DNA of 31,182 nucleotides from JBBQWS01 sp038210415. Its GTDB lineage: Bacteria; Actinomycetota; Actinomycetes; Prado026. Position 1 is the stretch's first letter. Each line of letters opens with the position of its first letter. The stretch covers positions 1-31,182 of the forward strand of contig JBBQWS010000041.1 of assembly GCA_038210415.1 (NCBI GenBank). The letters run 5' to 3'. This document shows, piece after piece, positions 15,707 through 22,327 of this stretch. Below the pieces are notes generated by a model. It was not told where the DNA came from and ran no database searches. It saw nothing but the letters and a program-made list of their open reading frames with translations. The position numbers and the translations under genes were made by a program.

Positions 15707-17329
15707 CTGACTACCTTCCACGAACTCGGTGTCCTGCCCGAGACCTGCGACGCGCTCGCCGCCGTGGGCATCACCGACGCCTTCGCGATCCAGGAGATGA
15801 CCCTCCCCGTGGCCCTGGCCGGCCAGGACGTCATCGGCCAGGCCAAGACCGGCACCGGAAAGACCCTCGGGTTCGGGATCCCGATGCTCCAGCGGATCGT
15901 CGCGCCGGCCGATGCGGGTGCGGACGACGTGAAGCACCCGGGCAAGCCGCAGGGCCTGGTGATCGTCCCGACCCGCGAGCTGTGCGTCCAGGTCGCCAAG
16001 GACCTTCGCGAGGCCGGCGCGCTGCGCGGCGTGCGCGTGCTGGAGATCTACGGCGGTCGGGCCTACGAGCCCCAGGTCGAGACGCTCAAGGCGGGGGTCG
16101 ACCTAGTCGTCGGCACGCCCGGCCGGTTGATCGACCTCGCCCAGCAGCGGCACCTCGACCTCTCTCACGTCACGACCCTGGTGCTCGACGAGGCCGACGA
16201 GATGCTCGACCTCGGCTTCCTGCCCGACGTCGAGAAGCTCGTTGCGATGACCCCGGCCGACCGCCGGCAGACGATGCTCTTCTCGGCCACCATGCCTGGC
16301 GTGATCGTCAACCTGGCCCGCCGCTACATGCGCCAGCCGACCCACATCCGGGCCACCACGCCCGGCGACGAGACCGCGATCGTCGACACGATCGAGCAGC
16401 ACATCTACCGGGCCCACGAGATGGACAAGCCTGAGCTGCTCGCCCGGGTCCTGCAGGCCAAGGGCCGCGGCCTAACCATCGTGTTCTGCCGCACAAAGCG
16501 GGCCTGCGACCGGGTCGCGGCCGACCTCGGCGAGCGCGGCTTCGCTGCCGCCGCCGTCCACGGTGACCTCGGCCAGGGCGCCCGCGAGCAGGCGCTGCGG
16601 GCGTTCCGAGCAGGCAAGGTCGACGTCCTGGTCGCCACCGACGTCGCGGCCCGCGGCATCGACATCGACGGTGTGACGCACGTGGTCAACTACACCTGTC
16701 CCGAGGACGAGAAGATGTACATCCACCGGGTCGGCCGCACCGGCCGCGCCGGCAACCAGGGCGTCGCCGTGACGCTGGTCGACTGGGCCGACTCGACCCG
16801 GTGGTCGGTCATCAACAAAGCGCTCGGGCTGGCGTTCTTCGAGCCGCCGGAGACTTACTCGACCTCGGCATGGCTCTACACCGCGCTCGACATCCCCACC
16901 GACGCCAAGGGCACGCTGCCCCGGGCGCAGCGGCTGCGTGCGGGCCTGGGCGCGGAGCAGATCGAGGACCTCGGCGAGACCGGCAAGGTGCGCAAGAGCG
17001 CGCCGACCGGACGCAGCGCCGGCGGTCGCGACGCCGGCGGTCGCAGCGGAGGCGGTCGCAGCGGGGGGGGTCGCGACGCCGGGCGATCCATGGAGGAGGC
17101 ACCGGTGGAGCGCACACCCCGCGCCCCTCGCACCGGTACCCGGACCCGTACCCGCAGTGGTGGTCAGCAGTCCGGCGACGCCTCGGCTGTGCCCGCTGCT
17201 TCCGATAGCGCTCCGGCTACGGCGCAGGCGACTGAGGCGCCCGCGGACCGCAAGCCCCGCCGCCGCCGCAACCGCGGCGGCGCGGGCTCCGGCGGCGCCA
17301 CCGGAGCGACCGAGTCCGCGGCCGGCTAG
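15707..17329 (+). CDS. DEAD-box RNA helicase (RhlE-like) with Gly/Arg-rich tail
   Basis: The 540-residue ATP-dependent RNA helicase shows all motifs in order: Q motif FAIQEMTLP, AKTGTGKT, PTRELC, GTPGR, VLDEADEM, SAT, the second domain with CRTKRACD, DVAARGIDI and HRVGRTGRAG. The last 130 residues are low-complexity, rich in Gly, Arg and Ser (GGRSGGGRS), and end in a basic PRRRRNRGG tail, typical of RNA-annealing tails. The start appears to be CTG 15707: the conserved N-terminus TTFHELGVLPE begins right after it, a stop (TGA 15689-15691) lies just upstream, and no ATG, GTG or TTG exists between. AAAGAGG precedes it. GTG 15764 would remove the conserved N-terminus. It is probably involved in ribosome assembly or RNA decay. 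Confidence 0.93.
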   Translation: MTTFHELGVLPETCDALAAVGITDAFAIQEMTLPVALAGQDVIGQAKTGTGKTLGFGIPMLQRIVAPADAGADDVKHPGKPQGLVIVPTRELCVQVAKDLREAGALRGVRVLEIYGGRAYEPQVETLKAGVDLVVGTPGRLIDLAQQRHLDLSHVTTLVLDEADEMLDLGFLPDVEKLVAMTPADRRQTMLFSATMPGVIVNLARRYMRQPTHIRATTPGDETAIVDTIEQHIYRAHEMDKPELLARVLQAKGRGLTIVFCRTKRACDRVAADLGERGFAAAAVHGDLGQGAREQALRAFRAGKVDVLVATDVAARGIDIDGVTHVVNYTCPEDEKMYIHRVGRTGRAGNQGVAVTLVDWADSTRWSVINKALGLAFFEPPETYSTSAWLYTALDIPTDAKGTLPRAQRLRAGLGAEQIEDLGETGKVRKSAPTGRSAGGRDAGGRSGGGRSGGGRDAGRSMEEAPVERTPRAPRTGTRTRTRSGGQQSGDASAVPAASDSAPATAQATEAPADRKPRRRRNRGGAGSGGATGATESAAG

Positions 17330-18015
17330 CGCAGCACCACCACGGTGGTTCCGATCTGGGCCCACCCGTAGAGCCATTTGGCGTCGACGGTCCGTTGCCG
17401 CACGCAGCCACCGTGACCGACCGGTGCGCCGAGGTCCGACTCCGCCTGGATCGGAACACCGCTGCCCATCCGGCGAGGGATGTCGTGGAAGCCGATCGAC
17501 AGCTGGTGGCCGTGCGCGAACCGCACCATCCACCGGAAGGTCACGCCGTACTTCGGCGAGGCGGTCGAGGGTGACTTCGAGAACACGTGGTACGTGCCGA
17601 CCAGCGGCCAGCCGGGGCGACCGGTGACCGCGTAGTCGCGGACCACCGTGCCGTCCGCACCCACGACCCACAGGTGCATACCGGTCTGCCGGTACACGAT
17701 GCGGCCTCCCGTGCCCGAGCCGGCCGGCAGCGGGATTCCCCGCCTGGCCTCGGTCCGGACCGGCGCCGGGACCGCCCGCGCGACCGCGACGGTCAGCGGT
17801 TGCGCCGGCTGCGGCTGCGGCTGCGGCTGCGGCTGCGGCTGCGAGACTCTGGTCAGAATCGGGATCGGAACGGGAGGCGGACCGCTCAGCAGGTCCAGGG
17901 CCGCTCGGGCGCTGCCACCGAAGGCGAAACCGAACACCACGAGAACGAGCACCAGCAGGGCGCGCGCGGACCGGAGGATCCGACCCGTCGCCCCCTCGGG
18001 GGAGACCGACGACAC
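17326..18015 (-). CDS. L,D-transpeptidase (YkuD domain), membrane-anchored or secreted
   Basis: The 229-residue protein has an N-terminal hydrophobic segment at about residues 17-38, a signal anchor or signal peptide. A Pro/Gln repeat spacer of alternating Q-P follows, then a YkuD catalytic domain: MHLWVVGADGTVVRDYAVTG, GTYHVFSKSP, the His in IGFHDIP, and the active-site Cys in GHGGCVRQ. The usual SHGC is HGGC here; a relaxed motif before the Cys also occurs in relatives, so activity is plausible. The family crosslinks peptidoglycan 3-3 outside the membrane. GTG 18015 is preferred because AGGAG lies seven bases upstream; GTG 18021 is too close. Its stop overlaps the helicase stop. Confidence 0.88.
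   Translation of the reverse strand: MSSVSPEGATGRILRSARALLVLVLVVFGFAFGGSARAALDLLSGPPPVPIPILTRVSQPQPQPQPQPQPAQPLTVAVARAVPAPVRTEARRGIPLPAGSGTGGRIVYRQTGMHLWVVGADGTVVRDYAVTGRPGWPLVGTYHVFSKSPSTASPKYGVTFRWMVRFAHGHQLSIGFHDIPRRMGSGVPIQAESDLGAPVGHGGCVRQRTVDAKWLYGWAQIGTTVVVLR
17807..17842. repeat. 6-bp tandem repeat encoding Gln-Pro units (six copies)
   Basis: GGCTGC occurs six times in tandem. On the minus strand it encodes the Gln-Pro spacer of the L,D-transpeptidase between membrane segment and catalytic domain. Hexamer gain or loss would alter spacer length in frame. Confidence 0.95.
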
Positions 18016-18117
18016 GAGCACGCTCCTGGGGAAGTCCGGGCGAGCCCGGTGGGGCGGGTGCTGTCAGCGTCCCGCCCGCCGGCCCGCCGGCCAAGGACCG
18101 GCCCCGGTGTGTCGCGG

Positions 18118-18507
18118 CTACAGCTGGACGTGCACCTCGACCCAGGTCCGGCGGCGGCAGGCCGGGCAGCGCATCCACGACCAGGGCGCGCGACGCAGCA
18201 GCGGCAGGTGCAGCGACGGGACGGACAGTCGCAGGGCCTGTTGGGCCGACACGACCGTGCGTTCGTGACACGCGGAGCAGTCGATGGTCAGCGAGCCGAA
18301 CGCGGGTGCCGCCGCGACCAGGTCGGCGGCGCTGAACAGCGCGCGCTTGCCCTCGTGGTCGCGTACGGCGTCGGTCACGACGACTGGTTCGTCGTCAGTG
18401 ACCGGGGCTCTGCGGCGCAACCGGTCGAACCCGGCATCCGGCCTGGCCGGTCTGGTCGGCTTGACCGGCCGCCTGGGAGGCGACACCGGGGTCTGGTTCT
18501 CGTCCAC
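18118..18507 (-). CDS. Small double-CxxC zinc-ribbon protein
   Basis: The 129-residue cytosolic protein has a Pro/Arg-rich N-terminus and two CxxC knuckles, CSACHE and CPACRR, about 36 residues apart. These probably bind one zinc ion in a ribbon whose middle is a hydrophobic LSVPSLHLPLL insert. It starts at GTG 18507, two bases after the ParA stop, so the two are almost certainly one transcript. No known family is recognised. Partnership with the ParA-like ATPase is suggested by the tight spacing only. Confidence 0.75.
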   Translation of the reverse strand: MDENQTPVSPPRRPVKPTRPARPDAGFDRLRRRAPVTDDEPVVVTDAVRDHEGKRALFSAADLVAAAPAFGSLTIDCSACHERTVVSAQQALRLSVPSLHLPLLRRAPWSWMRCPACRRRTWVEVHVQL

Positions 18508-18509
18508 GG

Positions 18510-19289
18510 CTACTCCCCCGCCCTCGTCGACGCGTCGAGGGCCAGGAGCTGACGGGCGTGCTCGCGGTAGGCCTCGGCGCCCTTGGACGAGCTGGCGGTC
18601 GCCAGGATCGAGCGGCCGGCTGCGGGTGCCTCGGCAAAGCGCACCGACTTTGGAACGGGGGGGTCCAGCACCGCCACGGCGTACCGGTCGGCGACGTCGG
18701 CCAGCACCGCCTGGGCGTGCCTGGTGCGCGCGTCGAACAGCGTGGGCAGCACGCCCACCACCCTGAGGTCACGGTTGGTGAGCCGCAGGACGTCGGCCAC
18801 GGTGTCGAGCAGCTGCCCGACGCCGCGGTGCGACAAGGTCTCGCACTGCAGCGGGATGATCAGCCAGTCGGCGGCGGTCAGGGCGTTCAGGGTGAGCACC
18901 CCGAGCGACGGCGAGCAGTCGAGGATGATCCAGTCGTACGCCGCCCGGAGCTCCTCCAGGGCAGCCCGCAGGACGTACTCGCGGCCGGTGCGGGTCAGCA
19001 GCTGGGCCTCGGAACCGGCGAGGTCGATGGTCGCGGGCAGCAGGTCGCAGCCGTCTTCGGTGGGTTTCACGACCATGGCGGCCGAGACCCGACCGAGCAG
19101 CACGTCGTGCACGGACAGCTCGAGCGCATCGGGGTCGAGCCCGACCGAGAACGTCAGGCACGCCTGCGGGTCGAGGTCGACGAGCAGCACCCGTTCGCCG
19201 AGCTCGACGAGCGCACTGCCGAGGCTGGCGACGGTGGTGGTCTTGGCGACGCCGCCCTTCTGGTTGGCGACGGCGAGGATGCGGGTCAC
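18510..19289 (-). CDS. ParA/Soj family ATPase without ParB
   Basis: The 259-residue protein has the deviant Walker A KGGVAKTTT at residues 10-18, LLVDLDPQACLTFSVG (Walker A'), WIILDCSPSLGVLTLNAL (Walker B) and LIIPLQCETLSHRGV. These are hallmarks of ParA/MinD ATPases that bind DNA or membranes and position cargo. No ParB gene or parS-like site is seen nearby. GTG 19289 with GGAG just upstream is the start. The upstream open frame is non-coding antisense to the hydrolase at 19357. As I recall, the M. tuberculosis homologue Rv3213c sits in the same neighbourhood. The cargo is unknown. Confidence 0.92.
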   Translation of the reverse strand: MTRILAVANQKGGVAKTTTVASLGSALVELGERVLLVDLDPQACLTFSVGLDPDALELSVHDVLLGRVSAAMVVKPTEDGCDLLPATIDLAGSEAQLLTRTGREYVLRAALEELRAAYDWIILDCSPSLGVLTLNALTAADWLIIPLQCETLSHRGVGQLLDTVADVLRLTNRDLRVVGVLPTLFDARTRHAQAVLADVADRYAVAVLDPPVPKSVRFAEAPAAGRSILATASSSKGAEAYREHARQLLALDASTRAGE

Positions 19290-19343
19290 GGCGCTCCGAC
19301 CAGAGTTGGGGGCGCCCGGACGAGCTGGGCGACATCTCTCCCC

Positions 19344-19349
19344 TATTGT
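19344..19349 (+). promoter_or_regulatory. Candidate -10 for a leaderless mRNA
   Basis: TATTGT fits the TANNNT -10 and ends seven bases before the A of the hydrolase ATG at 19357. Transcription would then begin at or next to the start codon, and there is no ribosome-binding site. The divergent gap to parA is 67 bp. Confidence 0.5.
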
Positions 19350-19356
19350 GCCCTGA

Positions 19357-20253
19357 ATGAGCACGCCTCCCTTTCTCGTCCTGCCGTCCGAGGCGACCGC
19401 GTACGAGCTGCGCACCGACCGGGGCGGCTTCGCTGTGCACGACGCGCGGCCGCCCGGCGGTGCGGCCAGCGGCACCGCGCTGCTCGTGCCCGGATTCACC
19501 GGGAGCAAGGAGGACTTCATCGCCGTGCTCGGCCCGCTCGCCGAGGCCGGCTTCCGCGTCGTGACGTACGACCAGCGCGGGCAGTTCGAGTCCGGCGGTG
19601 CCGAGCCGCCCGAGGGCTGGACGACGAGCGGGTTCGCCGCCGACCTGCTGGCCGTGGCCGCCGCCCTCGACGCCGGGCCGGTCCACGTGGTCGGCCACTC
19701 GTTCGGCGGCATCGTCTCTCGGGCCGCGGTGATCCGCGACCCGTCGGCGTTCTGCTCGTTCGTCCTGCTGTGCTCGGGGCCGGCCGGCTTCGACGACGAG
19801 CGGGCCGGGCTGCTCACCACGATGGCCGAAGGGATCGAAGCGATCGGGCTGGCCGGGGTATGGGCGATCACCCGGGCCATGGAGATGGAGAACGGCTGGC
19901 AGCCGAACCCCGATCCCGCGGTCGACGAGTTCCTCGAGCAGCGGTTCCACGCCAACGACGCCACCTCCCTCGCGGCGATGGCCCGGATCCTGGTCTCCGA
20001 GCCCGACCGCACCGACGAGCTGGGCGCCGTCTGCGGCGTCGCGCCGGGTCGGCTGCCGACGATCGTCGCGTTCGGCGAGAACGACGATGCCTGGAGCCCG
20101 AAACTGCAGGCCGAAACCGCGTCACGACTCGGGGTCCCCGTCGTCTCCTTCCCGAAAGCAGCTCATTCGCCGGCGGCAGAGGTGCCCACGGAGACCGCAG
20201 CAGCACTCGCGGGCTTCTGGCAGCAGCCGTCGGTCGTGGGTTCGCTTCCCTGA
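19357..20253 (+). CDS. Alpha/beta hydrolase
   Basis: The 298-residue alpha/beta-hydrolase has PGFTGSKEDF (oxyanion), nucleophile elbow GHSFGG, an acid in FGENDDAW and histidine in PKAAHSPAAE. It has no signal peptide. The upstream -10-like TATTGT and lack of a ribosome-binding site suggest a leaderless transcript. It is followed after 14 bp by the ATPase-domain gene on the same strand. The substrate is unknown; in sequence style it resembles esterases and haloperoxidase-like hydrolases. Confidence 0.9.
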   Translation: MSTPPFLVLPSEATAYELRTDRGGFAVHDARPPGGAASGTALLVPGFTGSKEDFIAVLGPLAEAGFRVVTYDQRGQFESGGAEPPEGWTTSGFAADLLAVAAALDAGPVHVVGHSFGGIVSRAAVIRDPSAFCSFVLLCSGPAGFDDERAGLLTTMAEGIEAIGLAGVWAITRAMEMENGWQPNPDPAVDEFLEQRFHANDATSLAAMARILVSEPDRTDELGAVCGVAPGRLPTIVAFGENDDAWSPKLQAETASRLGVPVVSFPKAAHSPAAEVPTETAAALAGFWQQPSVVGSLP

Positions 20254-20267
20254 CCGGAGGAGGATCA

Positions 20268-20651
20268 GTGACAGTGATGGTGGAGCTCCGCGCCGTCCTC
20301 GACGCGCACCCCGAACAGGTCGCCCACGCGCGGCGCCTGGTCTCCGAGTACCTCGGTGTCGGTGCAGACGTCCACGTCGACCGCGAGATCGCGATCCTGC
20401 TGGTCAGCGAGCTGGTCACCAATGCCGTGCTGCACGGGGTCTCCCCGTTCGAGCTGCGCGCCATGCAGAGCCACTCCGGCTTGCGGGTCGAGGTACGCGA
20501 CCACAACGCGGCCGCGGGCCCCGTGCTCCGGCTGGGCGACGGACTCGCCGAGTCGGGCCGCGGCCTGCAGCTCGTCGACACCTTGGCCGACCGCTGGGGC
20601 TGGTCCGAGGACGGCGCCGGCAAGGTCGTCTGGTTCGAGATCGGCGACTAG
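20268..20651 (+). CDS. HATPase-domain protein (anti-sigma/serine-kinase-like)
   Basis: The 127-residue single GHKL ATPase domain of the SpoIIAB/RsbW type common in actinobacteria has N box ELVTNAVLHG, VEVRDHN and GRGLQLVDTLADRWG as the G box. GTG 20268 follows GGAGGAGG at four bases; GTG 20274 and ATG 20277 are close alternatives. No sigma factor or anti-anti-sigma gene is adjacent, so its partner must be elsewhere. It probably shares a transcript with the upstream hydrolase. Confidence 0.88.
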   Translation: MTVMVELRAVLDAHPEQVAHARRLVSEYLGVGADVHVDREIAILLVSELVTNAVLHGVSPFELRAMQSHSGLRVEVRDHNAAAGPVLRLGDGLAESGRGLQLVDTLADRWGWSEDGAGKVVWFEIGD

Positions 20652-20689
20652 CGGGGCGTAGGTCGAGCCCGGTCCACCTGTTCGACCGT

Positions 20690-21568
20690 TCACTCCACCG
20701 GCGGTGCCTCGACGTCGAGCACCGCCTCCCACGACCGCTTTGCCGCCCCAGCCGCCTGGCCCTGGGGGCAGGACCGCCGGAAGTCACACCACCCGCACAT
20801 CGCCCCCGGCCGGGCCGGGAAGAGCTCGTCGAGCTGCTCGCCACGTACCGCCCCGGCCTCCGCCGCCACGGCCTCCGCCGCGATCGCCTCCGCCCTGCGC
20901 AGGTGCCGGTCCAACGCCGCCTCCGTGTGCTCCCACGCGGCCACCGTGCCGCTGGGCAGGTGGTGCAGCTCAACCCGGCGGCAGTCAGCCCGCAGCGTGC
21001 GCCGGGCGGCGAGGACGTAGACCGCGAGCGCGAGCGAGCCGCGCGCATCGTCCTCGGTGAGCGGGCGGCGCCCCGTCTTGTAGTCGACGATGACCAGTTC
21101 GGTGCGGCCGTCGGCCGTCCGGCGCTCGTCGATCCGGTCGACCCGCCCACTCACGGCGAGCCGCTCGGTACGGGTCGCCACCGTGCGCTCGACGCCGCGC
21201 GGCTCGTCCGTGGGGTCGAGAGTGGCGACGTAGCGCTCGACCATCGCGCGGGCCCGGGCTCGCCACGCCGCCGACTGGGCGTCGTCGCGGTACCCGTCGG
21301 TCAGCCAGCCGGCCTCGAGCAGGTCGCCGGCGGCCGCAGAGGTGCGCGTGGCCGGCGCCAGGTCGGCCCACCACGACCGCAAGGCGTTGTGGACGCTGCT
21401 GCCCAGCGAGTTGTGCGCCCAGGGCGGTCCCTTGGCAGGGGTCGGCCGGTCGACGTACTGCATACGGTAGCGGCGCGGGCAGTCCAGCCACGTCGTCAGC
21501 CGCGTCGGGGTGCACGAGAACAGCCGGGTCGGCATCCCGTCGAAGCCGAGCTGCCCCGCGTCCGCCAC
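20690..21568 (-). CDS. RecB-family PD-(D/E)XK exonuclease with Fe-S-type cysteines
   Basis: The 292-residue single-domain nuclease is related to the C-terminal domain of AddB/RecB and to Cas4. Nuclease residues are in GRVDRID and VIVDYKTGRRP. Four cysteines in the Fe-S nuclease arrangement are seen: one in LDCPRRYRMQY near the N-terminus and CGWCDFRRSC near the C-terminus. The family probably acts in DNA repair. GTG 21568 has GGAGG at eight bases and gives ADAGQLGFDGMPTRL; ATG 21583 is an alternative. A palindromic repeat lies just upstream in the gap to the MBL gene. Confidence 0.9.
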   Translation of the reverse strand: MADAGQLGFDGMPTRLFSCTPTRLTTWLDCPRRYRMQYVDRPTPAKGPPWAHNSLGSSVHNALRSWWADLAPATRTSAAAGDLLEAGWLTDGYRDDAQSAAWRARARAMVERYVATLDPTDEPRGVERTVATRTERLAVSGRVDRIDERRTADGRTELVIVDYKTGRRPLTEDDARGSLALAVYVLAARRTLRADCRRVELHHLPSGTVAAWEHTEAALDRHLRRAEAIAAEAVAAEAGAVRGEQLDELFPARPGAMCGWCDFRRSCPQGQAAGAAKRSWEAVLDVEAPPVE

Positions 21569-21601
21569 CGTGCCGCCCTCCATCCCCGCGCCGATCTCTT
21601 G

Positions 21602-21665
21602 TGTTGATCTTGAGCATTGCCGGGTGCGGTGCGGCGTGTCGCCCACGCAAAGGTCAAGATCAACA
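21602..21665. repeat. Palindromic repeat in the MBL-RecB gap
   Basis: TGTTGATCTTGA (21602-21613) and its exact reverse complement (21654-21665) form a 12-bp stem. Inner pairs TTGC/GCAA (21617-21620/21647-21650) and a small hairpin GGCG-TGT-CGCC (21633-21643) lie between. The arms are AT-rich in a GC-rich genome. No T-run follows, so a Rho-independent terminator is doubtful; a REP- or MITE-like dispersed element fits better. Confidence 0.65.
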
Positions 21666-21701
21666 TTGGTGGGCGGGGCCGGGGCAACCGGGCGGGCGGG
21701 G

Positions 21702-22304
21702 TCAGTGGCCGCGGGCGGCCCAGTCGTCGTAATGGGCTGCCTCGGCCCCGATCGTCGTCTCATCGCCGTGCCCGGTGAGAACCCTCGTGGCGCCCGGCAG
21801 CGACAGCAGCCGCTCGTGGATCGACGCCAGAATCGTCGGGAAGTCGCTGAACGAACGTCCCGTCGCGCCGGGGCCGCCGTGGAACAAGGTGTCGCCCGAC
21901 AGCACGACCCCGAGCGCTGGTACGTGCAGGCAGACCCCGCCCGGCGAGTGACCCGGCGTGTGCCGGACGTGCACACCGATCCCCCCGACCTCGATCACGT
22001 CGCCGTCGGCGAGCTGCGACGGCGTGCGGTCGGGGTGGACGACGTCCCAGAGCATCAGGTCGTCGGGGTGGATGAGGATCGGCGCCCCCGTGGCGTCGGC
22101 GACCTCGCCGGCAGCGCCGATGTGATCGTTGTGGCCGTGCGTGCACACGACGGCGACGACCGACCGGCCACCCACCGCCACCAGGATCGCGGGTGCGTCG
22201 TGGGCCGGGTCGACGACGATCACCTCGTCGTCGTCACCCACCAACCACACGTTGTTCTCGACGTCCCAGGTGCCGCCGTCGAGCGAGAACGTCCCACTCG
22301 TCAC
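21702..22304 (-). CDS. MBL-fold hydrolase paired with mscR
   Basis: The 200-residue metallo-beta-lactamase-fold hydrolase has the metal motif THGHNDHIG, then TPGHSPGG, SGDTLF and TGHGDET, so both metal sites are complete. The size and motif set are those of small glyoxalase-II-like enzymes. It follows mscR by 23 bp on the same strand. In mycobacteria and streptomycetes an MBL gene also follows mscR, and I infer it hydrolyses the S-formyl-mycothiol product. GTG 22304 is the start, without a clear ribosome-binding site. Confidence 0.9.
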   Translation of the reverse strand: MTSGTFSLDGGTWDVENNVWLVGDDDEVIVVDPAHDAPAILVAVGGRSVVAVVCTHGHNDHIGAAGEVADATGAPILIHPDDLMLWDVVHPDRTPSQLADGDVIEVGGIGVHVRHTPGHSPGGVCLHVPALGVVLSGDTLFHGGPGATGRSFSDFPTILASIHERLLSLPGATRVLTGHGDETTIGAEAAHYDDWAARGH

Positions 22305-22327
22305 GAGGCGATCGGCGCGGGCCGCCA

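Noticed and set aside
18080..18117. GC-rich hairpin after the zinc-ribbon gene as a terminator
   Set aside because: The stem is only five pairs and no T-run follows in either direction.
16472..18271. 599-codon minus-strand open frame across the helicase tail and L,D-transpeptidase
   Set aside because: It is opposite the helicase and in another frame of the transpeptidase; composition is Arg/Ala/Gly-rich with no motif.
18510..19289. Chromosome partition locus (parABS)
   Set aside because: Only ParA is present; no ParB gene or parS-like palindrome was seen nearby.
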